From Parapusillimonas granuli (GTDB lineage: Bacteria; Pseudomonadota; Gammaproteobacteria; Burkholderiales; Burkholderiaceae_B): a stretch of 64,000 nt of DNA. The translations under genes were made by a program, and so were the position numbers. The notes under the pieces are model-generated. The model had not been told where the DNA came from. It saw only the letters and a program-made list of their open reading frames with translations, and did no database searches. Shown here in pieces: positions 29,276 through 38,674 of the stretch. The stretch is from assembly GCF_013416525.1 (NCBI RefSeq), contig NZ_JACCEM010000006.1:62001-126000 (forward strand), given 5' to 3'. Each line of letters opens with the position of its first letter. The stretch's first letter is position 1.

Positions 29276-29300
29276 ATGAAATAAAATGGTATTGTTTCAT
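29276..29300. promoter_or_regulatory. palindrome in the metE-metR intergenic region
   Basis: ATGAAA and TTTCAT arms (13-nt spacer) lie midway between the divergent metE and metR starts. They resemble TGAA/TTCA half-sites of MetR operators but with a longer spacer, so this may be two half-sites rather than one standard site. Confidence 0.45.
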
Positions 29301-29331
29301 CTATCGATTAAATTTTTTCATACTGCTAGCC

Positions 29332-30210
29332 ATGCTCGAACGCATACACCTCGCCGTTCTTCGGGAAGTCAGCCGCCAAGGCACGCTCACCGCGGCGGCG
29401 GACGTCCTTTGCCTGACCCAATCGGCGCTGAGCCATACCGTCAAAAAGCTGGAAGACCAGATGGGAACGCCGATCTGGATCCGCGAAGGCCGCAAACTGA
29501 GGCCGACCCAGGCCGGCGCCTATCTGCTGGGCGTGGCCGAGCGGGTGCTGCCGCAGCTCGAGCACGCGGAGGCCAGGATCAGGCAATATGCGCAGGGCGA
29601 GCGCGGCACGCTACGGATAGGCATGGAATGCCATCCCTGCTACCAGTGGCTGCTGAAGGTCGTTGCGCCCTATTTGGCAAAATGGCCGGACGTCGACGTG
29701 GACGTCAAGCAGAAGTTCCAGTTCGGCGGCATCGGCGCCTTGTTCGGCTACGAGATCGACCTGCTGGTGACGCCCGATCCGCTGTACCGGAAAGGGCTGC
29801 GCTATGAACCCGTCTTCGATTACGAGCAGGTGCTGGTGGTGGCGGGCGGCCATCCGCTGGCCGGCGCCGGCTGCGTCGAGCCCGAGCAGCTGGCCGACCA
29901 GGTCTTGATCAGCTACCCGGTGGCCATCGACCGGCTCGACATCTACGCGCAGTTCCTGATGCCGGCCGGCGTCGCGCCGCGCCGGCACAAGGTGATCGAA
30001 ACCACGGACATCATGCTGCAGATGGTCGAGAGCGGCCGCGGCGTGGCCGCGCTGCCGCGCTGGCTGGTGGAGGAATACCAGGGGAAAATGGACTTGAAGG
30101 CCGTGCGGCTGGGGGCTCGCGGCATCGCCAAGCAGATCTTCCTGGGCGCGCGCGCGGCGGACGGCAACATCGATTACCTGGAATCGTTCATCGACATGGC
30201 GCGGGCTTAG
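29332..30210 (+). CDS. metR: LysR family regulator of methionine genes
   Basis: A 292-residue LysR protein. The helix-turn-helix (LTAAADVLCLTQSALSHTVKKLEDQ) is near residues 20-45, followed by the effector domain. Homology and the divergent position to metE identify it as MetR, which uses homocysteine as co-effector to activate metE. The start at 29332 (MLERIHL) fits the family. An upstream in-frame ATG at 29257 would add 25 residues lacking homology. Confidence 0.92.
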   Translation: MLERIHLAVLREVSRQGTLTAAADVLCLTQSALSHTVKKLEDQMGTPIWIREGRKLRPTQAGAYLLGVAERVLPQLEHAEARIRQYAQGERGTLRIGMECHPCYQWLLKVVAPYLAKWPDVDVDVKQKFQFGGIGALFGYEIDLLVTPDPLYRKGLRYEPVFDYEQVLVVAGGHPLAGAGCVEPEQLADQVLISYPVAIDRLDIYAQFLMPAGVAPRRHKVIETTDIMLQMVESGRGVAALPRWLVEEYQGKMDLKAVRLGARGIAKQIFLGARAADGNIDYLESFIDMARA

Positions 30211-30259
30211 GGACTTTCGGCGTTGACGGGCCCTGCGGCCGGGCCCGGGGGCGGGGCCC

Positions 30260-31162
30260 TCATCCCCCGGTGCTTCGTCTGGACGTGCGCACATTGCGCC
30301 GGCGCCGCACCGGCTTGGGCGCCGGCTCCACCGGTTCGGGGCGGAATACATAGGTGCCGGATTTTTCGTCCCGCCCCAAAGCCAGCTGGCCGCGCGCCTG
30401 CGCTTCTTCGAGCAGGTTGCCGAAGGCCTTGAACCCGTAGTAGGTTTCGCTGAAATCGGGCTTGCGGCGCTTGATCGCCTGCTTCAGGGTCGACGCCCAT
30501 ATCTTTCCGCTTTCGCCGCGCTCCGACAGCAAGGCATCGAAGGTATCGACGGCCATTGCGACCGCGACGTCCTTCAGGGCGGGCGCGTCTTCGGGCGCGG
30601 GCGCCTGGCTGTCGGCGGCGGGCGCCGCCTCGGCCTCGGCCGGCGCCTCCGGCCGCTTGGGCCGCGAGCCCTTGCTCGCCGGCGCGGCCCGCACCAGGTC
30701 GTCATAGAAGATGAATTCGTCGCAATTGGCCACCAGCAGATCCGAGGTGGATTGCTTCACCCCGACGCCGATGACTTGCTTGGCGTTTTCGCGCAGCTTG
30801 GACACCAGCGGCGAAAAGTCCGAATCGCCGCTGATGATGACGAAAGTATTGACGTGGGATTTGGTATAGCACAGGTCGAGCGCATCGACCACGAGGCGGA
30901 TGTCGGCGGAGTTCTTGCCGGACTGCCGCAGGTGCGGGATTTCGATGAGCTCGAAATTGGCCTCGTGCATGGACGACTTGAAGCCCTTGTAGCGCTCCCA
31001 GTCGCAATACGCCTTCTTGACGACGATGTTGCCTTTGAGCAAGAGCCGTTCGAGCACGGGCTTGATGTCGAATTTTTCGTATTGTGCGTCTCGCACGCCC
31101 AGTGCGACGTTCTCGAAGTCGCAGAACAGGGCCATGCTGACGTTGTCCGGGGTGGATGCCAT
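30260..31162 (-). CDS. NYN domain protein with C-terminal OST-HTH (LOTUS)
   Basis: A 300-residue protein. The N-terminal NYN (PIN-like) nuclease domain has acidic sites D15 (LFCDFENVA), SADIRLVVDAL and SGDSDFSPLV, giving the usual Asp-rich metal-binding pocket for RNA cleavage. An Ala/Glu/Pro linker follows, then an OST-HTH/LOTUS-type domain (about 205-275, TLKQAIKRRKPDFSETYYGFKAFGNLLEEA), thought to bind RNA. The C-terminus is basic. The likely role is RNA processing or decay, inferred from the domains. It is convergent with metR. Confidence 0.88.
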   Translation of the reverse strand: MASTPDNVSMALFCDFENVALGVRDAQYEKFDIKPVLERLLLKGNIVVKKAYCDWERYKGFKSSMHEANFELIEIPHLRQSGKNSADIRLVVDALDLCYTKSHVNTFVIISGDSDFSPLVSKLRENAKQVIGVGVKQSTSDLLVANCDEFIFYDDLVRAAPASKGSRPKRPEAPAEAEAAPAADSQAPAPEDAPALKDVAVAMAVDTFDALLSERGESGKIWASTLKQAIKRRKPDFSETYYGFKAFGNLLEEAQARGQLALGRDEKSGTYVFRPEPVEPAPKPVRRRRNVRTSRRSTGG

Positions 31163-31238
31163 GATGTCGCTCCGGGATGACGGGTCCGCCTATGATACAG
31201 AATCGGCGGCGCCCGCCGCCCGGGCGGCGCGTGGCTTG

Positions 31239-32177
31239 CTATTTCATGGCCGTCAGCAGGCTGCCTGTGATGGCCTTCAGGTTGCTCAGGCCACCGCCCA
31301 TGACATACCAGCCGTTCGGATCCGCATAATAGACCTTGCCTTCCTTGTAGGCGCGCGTACGGCTCAGTTCCGGATGCTTGGCGAGCGTGTCGGCGGCGGT
31401 CTTTTCGCCGTTGTTGATGGCGCCGCGATCCAGCACGATCAGCCAATCGGGGTCCGCCTTGGCGATGTCCGAAATGACTTGCGCCCGTTTTTCGGCGGCC
31501 GCCTTGGCCTCGGGAGAGCCGGCTTCGGGGCGCGGCTGCGCCGGCGCGTTGGGGTCTTTCGCGGGCAGGACGGATTCCGTGCCGGTCAGCTCATAGGCGT
31601 ATCCGAAGCGGTCGCCCGGCGCGTGGGCGATGACGTTGCCCTTCATGACAAAGAGAAAGGCCGCCTTCTTGCCCTGGTTGGCGCGGCGCAACCCTTCCAC
31701 GTCTTTTTCGATCGAGGCGATGGCCGCCTCGGCCTGGGGCTTCTTGCCGAATGCCGAGGCCAGCGCCAGGTTGGCGGTCTTGAAGGTGGCGAGGAAATTG
31801 GCGGGGTCGCTGGTGAAACTGACCGTGGGAGCCAGCTTGCCGAGTTCCGGCATGGCTTTCTGCGAACGGCCGCCGGCGATGATCAGGTCAGGCCGCAGCT
31901 TTTCCAGCGCGGGGTAGTCCGGCTCGAACAAGGTGCCGACCACCGGGGCCTGCGCGTATTTTTCCAGCTCGCCCTGGTAGACCGACTTGGGAACGCCCGC
32001 GACCGGAACGCCCAGGGTGTTGAGGCTGTCGAGCACGGCCAGGTCGAAGGTGACGATTTGCTTGGGGGTGTCGGCCAGCTTGAGCGTGCCTGCGCTGTGG
32101 GCGAGTTCGAAAGCGGCGACGGGCAGGGAAAAGGCAAGGGCGCTGCCCAGGGCGATCAGACGGGTAGGGAGTTTCAC
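31239..32177 (-). CDS. iron-siderophore ABC transporter substrate-binding protein
   Basis: A 312-residue periplasmic receptor of the FecB/FatB/CeuE type with a signal peptide (KLPTRLIALGSALAFSLPVAAF) and a class III binding fold (KQIVTFDLAVLDSLNTLGV). Specificity may be catecholate or another Fe-siderophore. A Fur-like box lies just upstream. I chose the GTG at 32177, since GGAAG precedes it and the signal peptide then starts properly; the in-frame TTG four codons upstream is an alternative. No permease or ATPase genes sit beside it, so they are presumably elsewhere. Confidence 0.88.
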   Translation of the reverse strand: MKLPTRLIALGSALAFSLPVAAFELAHSAGTLKLADTPKQIVTFDLAVLDSLNTLGVPVAGVPKSVYQGELEKYAQAPVVGTLFEPDYPALEKLRPDLIIAGGRSQKAMPELGKLAPTVSFTSDPANFLATFKTANLALASAFGKKPQAEAAIASIEKDVEGLRRANQGKKAAFLFVMKGNVIAHAPGDRFGYAYELTGTESVLPAKDPNAPAQPRPEAGSPEAKAAAEKRAQVISDIAKADPDWLIVLDRGAINNGEKTAADTLAKHPELSRTRAYKEGKVYYADPNGWYVMGGGLSNLKAITGSLLTAMK

Positions 32178-32200
32178 GTGGTCTTCCAACTGGTTATAGA

Positions 32201-32220
32201 ATGAAAATCGTTCTCATTAT
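32201..32220 (-). promoter_or_regulatory. Fur box
   Basis: On the minus strand the sequence AATGAGAACGATTTTCATT resembles Fur sites of the NATNATNATNATC and TGAGAATnATTCTCA style. It lies about 23-43 nt upstream of the siderophore-binding gene, so Fur with iron would block its promoter. Confidence 0.78.
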
Positions 32221-32288
32221 ATTGTGATTCCACGCAATTTGGGCGAGGCTGGGGCCTGCCGGCGCTAAAAGGCGGGCGGCACCGGCCG

Positions 32289-34340
32289 CTATAGCGTGCC
32301 GGGCGCCGTTCCCGCCAGGCAATAACGATTGCGCCCTCCCTGTTTGGCCTCGTACATCGCCGTGTCGGCAAGCGTCATCAGTGTGTCGACATCGCCGCCG
32401 TGATCGGGGAACAAGGCGATGCCTATGCTCACTTTCACCGGCAGAAGCTGATCCAGCACGGGCAAGGGCGCTTGCAGGCTTTCCAGGATTTTTCTTGCGA
32501 CGGTGACGGCGGAGTCGGCATCGTCGATGCCGGGAAGCAGGATCACGAACTCGTCGCCGCCTTGCCGGGACACCGTATCCACGGCGCGCACCGCCTGGCG
32601 CAGGCGCTGCGCCACGCCTTTCAGGAGCTCGTCGCCCCCGTCGTGCCCGTAGACGTCATTGACGTGCTTGAAGTGGTCCAGGTCCAGGAACATCAGGCCC
32701 ACCTTGGCTTGTTTGCGCTCGGCTTCCTTTAGCGCCTGTCGGATGAGCTCCAGCAGCAGGCGGCGGTTGGGCAGGTCCGTCAGCGGATCGTGGTAGGCTA
32801 GGCGCCGGATTTCCTCCTGGTAGGCCTTGATGTCGGTCATGTCGCGAAACGAAACGACGGCCCCAATGGGCGCGCCGTCGCTGGCAAGCGGGGCGGCGGT
32901 CACGCCGACCGGGAACGCCGTTCCGTCCTTGCGGCGGAAGGTCTCGTCTTCGCTGCGGTAACGCCGCCCGGTGGCGGCCACGGCCTGGATGGGGTGCGGA
33001 GCCGCGGGCTCCGGCTCCGCGCCGGGCGGGCGAAAGAGCTCGGCGGCGCCGAGGCCCAGCATTTCCCGCCGGGACCGGCCCAGCAGCCTTTCGGCTTCGG
33101 GGTTGGCTTCCACCACGCGCGCATCGCGGTCCAGCACGATCAGGCCTTCCCCCAGATGCTGCGTGATTTCGCGGTGGCGGCGGTTGCTGCGCTCGATGGC
33201 GTGGCGCAGGCGCCGCTGGGTCACCACGGCATGCGCGACATAGGCGGCCAGCACCAGCAGCAGCGCGAGGCCGGCAAGGTAGACCGTGCGCGTGAGCTCG
33301 TCGGCGCCGATGGCGGCGGACGGCAGGGCGGCGGCCGGAACCAGCGACACCACCTTCCAGAAATGCTCGTTTCCGGCCCCGTCTTGCGCTTCGCCGCGCC
33401 GCTTGCCGCCCGGCTCCGTCGCGCGGCCCGGGTGCAGGGTGCTGTAAGTGAACAGGCCGGCTTCGGCGTTCATCCATTGGCCGCTTTCCCGGCCGTTGAT
33501 CGCTTGCCAGGCTTGCGGATGGCGCTGGGCGAACGCGCCCGGGCGGCGCAGCATGAACTCCCAGGAATGGGCCGGATCGGGCGATGCCAGCCAGTCTCCG
33601 CCCGAACTGAGCAGCATGGCCTGTGAATAGTCGTCCGCCATCAGCTCGCGGAACCGGTCTATCATGGACTGCCCATGCAGATTGAGCATCATGATGCCGC
33701 GGCGTTCGCCGCTGGGGCCGAAAATAGGGGTGCCGAACCGGATGGTGGGGTTGTACGGCCGCTCGATCTGCCCGTTCTCCACGTTCAGGTCGAGCGGCGA
33801 CACGTAGATTTCCCCGCGTTCCAGCCGCAAGGCCGCCTGCACGAAATACTGGCCGCCCTTGTTCTGCAGATGCTCGACCGGCACTTCGACGGGCAGCCCG
33901 CCGCGCTGGTCCACGCGGATGACCTCCACGCCGTTGGCGTCCAGGTAGCTTATCTTGTGATAGATGCCTTTTTCACGGGAGATCGTGCTGAACAGATTGG
34001 CGGCGCGCTCGAGCGCGATCTCGCCGGAATCGGCGGCCAGCGCGCGCATGGTGGGAACGTTGGCCAGGGTGAGCAGGTCGGACGCGATCATGTCGAAGCG
34101 GTAGCCCAGGATGCTGGCCGTCTTCGCCACCTTGGCCTGCTCCTGGACTTTCAATTCCTGGAGCTCGCGCTCGGCCCAGAAAGAAGTCAAGGCCAGCACG
34201 ATGGCCGTGAAGGCAAGGGCCGAGACAGCATACCCGACCACGAAAAGCCTGATTGTCTCGCGGTCGAAGAATGAGGCGCGCCGCCGCGCGGCAGGCTTTT
34301 GCGTCGAATGCATGTCGTCGTTGATCGCCACGGTTTCCAT
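32289..34340 (-). CDS. Cache-PAS-GGDEF diguanylate cyclase
   Basis: An inner-membrane sensor of about 683 residues. Two membrane helices flank a large periplasmic Cache-type domain, then a cytosolic PAS domain (LGEGLIVLDRDARVVEANPEAERLLG). The C-terminal GGDEF domain has an intact GGDEF signature (residues about 594-598). An RxxD inhibitory site (RAVD) sits five residues before it. It probably makes c-di-GMP in response to an extracellular signal. I placed the start at the ATG at 34340; a longer start at 34421 adds 27 residues. Confidence 0.92.
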   Translation of the reverse strand: METVAINDDMHSTQKPAARRRASFFDRETIRLFVVGYAVSALAFTAIVLALTSFWAERELQELKVQEQAKVAKTASILGYRFDMIASDLLTLANVPTMRALAADSGEIALERAANLFSTISREKGIYHKISYLDANGVEVIRVDQRGGLPVEVPVEHLQNKGGQYFVQAALRLERGEIYVSPLDLNVENGQIERPYNPTIRFGTPIFGPSGERRGIMMLNLHGQSMIDRFRELMADDYSQAMLLSSGGDWLASPDPAHSWEFMLRRPGAFAQRHPQAWQAINGRESGQWMNAEAGLFTYSTLHPGRATEPGGKRRGEAQDGAGNEHFWKVVSLVPAAALPSAAIGADELTRTVYLAGLALLLVLAAYVAHAVVTQRRLRHAIERSNRRHREITQHLGEGLIVLDRDARVVEANPEAERLLGRSRREMLGLGAAELFRPPGAEPEPAAPHPIQAVAATGRRYRSEDETFRRKDGTAFPVGVTAAPLASDGAPIGAVVSFRDMTDIKAYQEEIRRLAYHDPLTDLPNRRLLLELIRQALKEAERKQAKVGLMFLDLDHFKHVNDVYGHDGGDELLKGVAQRLRQAVRAVDTVSRQGGDEFVILLPGIDDADSAVTVARKILESLQAPLPVLDQLLPVKVSIGIALFPDHGGDVDTLMTLADTAMYEAKQGGRNRYCLAGTAPGTL

Positions 34341-34482
34341 CTTGCCCCGACATTCTACTGTACCGGGCCGGGGCCGCGCTTCTGCCAAGGATCGCGCGAT
34401 TCTGTATGATGCGGTCAGCACGCGCTCACGAGGCGCAATCCATCCGAAAGCGGGATGACATTACGCCTTAGAATTGGCAAAT

Positions 34483-37400
34483 ATGAAAACAGCAAGCAAA
34501 TCCGTTTTCGCAACGATAATCGCCGCGGTCGTGATCGTGAACCTGTTCATGATCGGCCTGCTCATGCTCGCATTGGACACGGCGCGCGAACGCAAAGAAG
34601 CCGAGGTCCGCACGACAGTGGAGAATCTTGCGCTGCTGCTCGACCAGAACGTGACCGGCGCGGTGAGCCAGATCGATTTCTACTTGAGGGAAATACAGAT
34701 CTATCTCGAAAGAGAACTGAAAACATCGGGCGCCCTGGACGAGTCCTCCCTGAGCCGGCTGCTGGATGCCAGCGGCAACCTGGTGACGGGGCTGGCGGAA
34801 CTGCGGATCATGGATTCCTCCGGCATCCTGCGATACGGGCGGACGGCGGCCGCGCAAGACGCCACCCCCGTCTACGACCGCGAGTTCTTCAAGCGGCATG
34901 AAAGCGACCCCAATGCCGGCACCCAGGCCAGCCGCCTGCTGCAAGGGCGGATCAGCAATGCGTGGATGCATATCTTCTCCCGTCGCTACAACCACCCCGA
35001 CGGCAGTTTCGCGGGCGTGGTCGCCGCGGCGGTGCCCGCCAGCTACTTCCAGGGTCTGCTTTCCGGGCTGGACCTGGGGCCGCAAGGCCTTGCGCTGATG
35101 CGCGATCTGGACATGGCCTTGATCGCCAGGCATCCGCCGGTGTCCGCGCCGGCGGGCCAGGCCGGCGCGGTGGGCGGGTCCGTCCAGCTCGCCCGGCTGA
35201 TGCGCTCGGGCGTGTCCGCCAGCACTTTCCACAGCCAGGCGACGGCCGACGGCGTCGCCCGCCTCGACGCCTATCGGCGGCTTGCGGCCATGCCCGCCTT
35301 CGTGGTGGTGGGCCTGGGCGAAAGCGATTACCTGCTGCAATGGCATGACGACGTCAAGAAGGCTTTCGTGATCGCCGGCCTGTTCCTGTTCGCCTCGGTC
35401 GTCTTCTTGTGGGTGCAGTGGCGCCTGATCAGCTCCCGGGAAGACGCCACGCGGCGCAGCCAGACCCTGCTGCAGAACGCCGGCGACGGCATCCACATCA
35501 TGGACGCCGAAGGCAGGCTGCTGGAGGCCAACGAGGCCTTCCGCAAGATGCTGGGCTACGACGCCGACGAGATCATAGGCATGCACGCGTCGCGCTGGAG
35601 CCCCGCGGGGTCGGTCTACGAAGCAGGCAGCATCGCCGACCGGCTGCTGGGCACCCACGACGTCGCCTCCATAGAAACCGTTTTCCTGCGCAAGGACGGC
35701 ACCAGCTATCCGGTCGAGATCACGTCCAGCATCGTCGACCTGGACGGACAGCAGGTGATCTTCAGCTCCGCCCGCGACATCACCGAGCGCAAGAAAGCCG
35801 AGGACAGCCTGCGCATCACCGCCACCGCCTTCGAATCGCAGGTCGGCATGCTCATCACCAACGCCGACAAAGTGATTCTCCAGGTCAACAAGGCATTTTC
35901 AGAGATAACCGGCTATTCGTCCGAAGAGGTCGTGGGCCACACTCCCAAGCTGCTCAGCTCGGGCCGGCACGGGGCGGATTTCTACTCCCGGATGTGGTCC
36001 GGCATCGCCCAGCGCGGCGCCTGGCACGGCGAAATCTGGAACAAGCGCAAGAACGGCGAGGTCTACCCGCAGCAGCTGTCCATCGGCGCCGTGAAGGACG
36101 ACAAAGGCAGAATCACCCATTACGTGGCGACGTTGACCGACATCACCGCGCGCAAGCTCTCGGAAGAACAGGTCAGGACGCTGGAGTACTACGACCCGCT
36201 CACCAAGCTGCCGAACCGGCGCCTGCTGATGGAAAGGCTGGAGCACGCGCTGCGCGCGTCCGAACGCCACCGTTGCAAGGGGGCGCTGCTCTTCGTCGAC
36301 CTGGACAACTTCAAATCCGTGAACGACACCGCCGGCCACCAGCAAGGCGACCGGCTGCTGGCGCAAGCCGCCGAGCGCCTGCTGACCTGTGTGGGCCAGC
36401 GCGACACCGTGGCGCGGCTGGGCGGCGACGAGTTCGTGGTGATCCTGGACGGGCTGAGCGAGCAGGGCATCGAGGCGGCCACCGAGGCCCGGGCCGCGGC
36501 CATGCGGATATCCACCAGCCTCAGCAAGCCCTACGCCCTGGGCAGCATGGAATACCGGGGCTCGGCCAGCGTGGGGATCACGCTGTTCGGGGGCCAGCCC
36601 GAGAGCATCGAAGAACCGCTCAAGCGGGCGGACATGGCCATGCACCAGGCCAAGGCCTCGGGCCGGAACCGCGTGCAGTTCTTCGATCCGCAGATGCAGG
36701 CCCAGGTGCGGGCGCACATGGAGCTCGAAGGCGCCTTGCGCGTGGCGGTGGAGCGCTCGCAGTTTTCGCTTTACTACCAGCCGCAAGTCGACGACACCGG
36801 CCACATCACCGGCGCCGAAGTGCTCTTGCGCTGGCGGCATCCCGTCAAGGGCATGATCTCGCCGGCGCGTTTCATTCCCCTGGCCGAGGAAACCGGCCTG
36901 ATCGTTCCCCTGGGCCGATGGGTGCTGGAAGCGGCCTGTACCCAGCTGGCGGCATGGGCGGCCGATCCGCATCTGTCGCAGCTTTCCTTGTCGGTGAACG
37001 TGAGCGCCACCCAGATCCGCCAGGACAGCTTCGTCTCGGACGTCTTTCGCATCCTGGACGACACGGGCGCGGATCCCCGCCGCCTGAATCTGGAGCTGAC
37101 CGAAAGCTCGCTGGTGACGGAGGTGGAGAGCGTCATCGCCAAGATGGCCGCCCTGAAGGCGAGAGGAGTGGGCTTTTCGCTGGACGACTTCGGCACGGGC
37201 TATTCGTCGCTGGCCTACCTGAAGCGCCTGCCCCTGGATCAATTGAAGATCGACCAGGGCTTCGTGCGCGACATCCTGATCGACCCGAACGACGCCGCGA
37301 TCGCCAAGATGACCATACTTCTGGCGGGGAGCCTGGGGATATCGGTGGTGGCCGAAGGGGTGGAAACGGAGGCCCAGCGCCAATTCCTTGCGGAACACGG

Positions 37401-37488
37401 CTGCCATGGGTATCAAGGCTACCTGTTCGGGGCCCCCATGCCGCTCGAGGAATTCGAGCACCTGTTCTCGACCGCGTTCAGCCACTGA
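34483..37488 (+). CDS. Cache-PAS-PAS-GGDEF-EAL c-di-GMP protein
   Basis: A 1001-residue membrane sensor. One N-terminal helix, a periplasmic Cache-like domain (about 40-290), another helix, two PAS domains (about 325-555), GGDEF (GGDEF at about 647-651) and an EAL domain. The EAL signature is EVLLRW (residues about 779-784), a variant compatible with activity. DDFGTGYSS, the NVSATQ segment and AEGVETEAQ are present. The I-site position before GGDEF reads GQRD, so the RxxD is not kept. It may make or degrade c-di-GMP. It is divergent from a GGDEF gene. Confidence 0.93.
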   Translation: MKTASKSVFATIIAAVVIVNLFMIGLLMLALDTARERKEAEVRTTVENLALLLDQNVTGAVSQIDFYLREIQIYLERELKTSGALDESSLSRLLDASGNLVTGLAELRIMDSSGILRYGRTAAAQDATPVYDREFFKRHESDPNAGTQASRLLQGRISNAWMHIFSRRYNHPDGSFAGVVAAAVPASYFQGLLSGLDLGPQGLALMRDLDMALIARHPPVSAPAGQAGAVGGSVQLARLMRSGVSASTFHSQATADGVARLDAYRRLAAMPAFVVVGLGESDYLLQWHDDVKKAFVIAGLFLFASVVFLWVQWRLISSREDATRRSQTLLQNAGDGIHIMDAEGRLLEANEAFRKMLGYDADEIIGMHASRWSPAGSVYEAGSIADRLLGTHDVASIETVFLRKDGTSYPVEITSSIVDLDGQQVIFSSARDITERKKAEDSLRITATAFESQVGMLITNADKVILQVNKAFSEITGYSSEEVVGHTPKLLSSGRHGADFYSRMWSGIAQRGAWHGEIWNKRKNGEVYPQQLSIGAVKDDKGRITHYVATLTDITARKLSEEQVRTLEYYDPLTKLPNRRLLMERLEHALRASERHRCKGALLFVDLDNFKSVNDTAGHQQGDRLLAQAAERLLTCVGQRDTVARLGGDEFVVILDGLSEQGIEAATEARAAAMRISTSLSKPYALGSMEYRGSASVGITLFGGQPESIEEPLKRADMAMHQAKASGRNRVQFFDPQMQAQVRAHMELEGALRVAVERSQFSLYYQPQVDDTGHITGAEVLLRWRHPVKGMISPARFIPLAEETGLIVPLGRWVLEAACTQLAAWAADPHLSQLSLSVNVSATQIRQDSFVSDVFRILDDTGADPRRLNLELTESSLVTEVESVIAKMAALKARGVGFSLDDFGTGYSSLAYLKRLPLDQLKIDQGFVRDILIDPNDAAIAKMTILLAGSLGISVVAEGVETEAQRQFLAEHGCHGYQGYLFGAPMPLEEFEHLFSTAFSH

Positions 37489-37525
37489 GCCGCCGCGCCG
37501 GCGGCCCCGTGGCGGCGGTCGGGCG

Positions 37526-38533
37526 CTATTGCTTCTTCAGGCCGGCGGATTCGACCAGGGCGTGATTCGCTTGCAGTTCGTCGGCGATCTGCTTGGCGAA
37601 TTCCTCGGGGGTGCCGGGCGCGGCGATGTTGCTGCTTTCGGACATCAGCTTCTGGATTTCGGGGCTGTTGACCACGGCGTTGATCTCGGTGTTGAGCCGC
37701 TGCAGAATGCCTTGCGGCAGGCCGGCCGGCGCGAAGAAGCCGAAGACGGACATCATGCTCGCCTTGCCGTAGCCGAGTTCGCTGAACGTGGGGACGTCGG
37801 GCAGGAAGGCGACGCGCGACGGCGCGGCGATGGCCAGCGGCCGCAAGGCGCCTTCCCGGATGTGCGCGATGACGGACGGGCTGACGTTCATGGAGGCCAC
37901 TTCGAACTGGGCGCCCAGTGCGTCGTTCATCTGCTGGCCGCTGCCCTTGTACGGAATGTGGGTGAGCTGGACGCCGCCCAGCTTCTGGACCTGTTCCATC
38001 ATCAGGTGGCCCAGCGAGCCCGAGCCGGACGTCGACCAGCGCAGGCTGCCGGGTTCGGCCTTGGCGGCCTTCATGAGGTCTTCCATGCTGGAGCCCTTGA
38101 AGGCCCTGGTTCCCAGCAGGACGACGGGGGACACCATGGCGCGGGCCACGGGAAGCACGTCTTTTTGCGGATCGTATTGGACCGGATTGAAGATGGGCGA
38201 CAGCGACAGCGGGCTGATGGCGGAGAATGCCAGGGTGTAGCCGTCGGGCTTGGCCTTGGCCATGTCGGCCATGCCGATGGTGCCGCCGGCGCCCCCTTTG
38301 TTCTCGACGACGAAGGTGGCTTTCAGGCGTTCGCCGAGCTTTTCCGAGATGGCCCGCCCGATGACGTCGCTGACGCCGCCGGCCGCATAGGGGATGATCA
38401 TGCGCACCGGCCGTTCGGGCCATGCGGCATCGGCCGCGAAAGCGGTGGTCGCGGGAGCGGCGAGCAGGGTGGCCAAGGCGGCGCCTGCCGTGAATACGCG
38501 CAGAAAAGTTCGGGTTGCCGACGGAAAATTCAT
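37526..38533 (-). CDS. Bug family (TctC-like) solute receptor
   Basis: A 335-residue periplasmic binding protein with a signal peptide and the Bug/TctC landmarks: WPERPVRMIIPYAAGG at the mature N-terminus and HIPYKGSGQQMND in the second lobe. Bordetella and relatives carry dozens of such genes, most with unknown ligands, usually carboxylic acids. No tctAB membrane genes are adjacent. A palindrome lies in the leader region. Confidence 0.93.
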   Translation of the reverse strand: MNFPSATRTFLRVFTAGAALATLLAAPATTAFAADAAWPERPVRMIIPYAAGGVSDVIGRAISEKLGERLKATFVVENKGGAGGTIGMADMAKAKPDGYTLAFSAISPLSLSPIFNPVQYDPQKDVLPVARAMVSPVVLLGTRAFKGSSMEDLMKAAKAEPGSLRWSTSGSGSLGHLMMEQVQKLGGVQLTHIPYKGSGQQMNDALGAQFEVASMNVSPSVIAHIREGALRPLAIAAPSRVAFLPDVPTFSELGYGKASMMSVFGFFAPAGLPQGILQRLNTEINAVVNSPEIQKLMSESSNIAAPGTPEEFAKQIADELQANHALVESAGLKKQ

Positions 38534-38562
38534 CGTGAGAGTCTCCTAGCCTTGTTCGGGCT

Positions 38563-38591
38563 CTTGGGTAAAGTCGACAGTGTTGCCCAAG
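38563..38591. promoter_or_regulatory. palindrome between Bug receptor and peptidase genes
   Basis: CTTGGGTAA and TTGCCCAAG arms (8 of 9 pairs) with an 11-nt spacer containing GTCGAC lie 30 nt from the Bug receptor start, in the divergent region. An operator is the likely reading; no matching regulator is encoded nearby. Confidence 0.45.
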
Positions 38592-38674
38592 GCGGCCATA
38601 AAGACAAGTCGGCGTTTATTCGGACGCGGCGGCGAATTGCGCTACATTAAGGAATTCCCCGCCAACGCCGTTCA

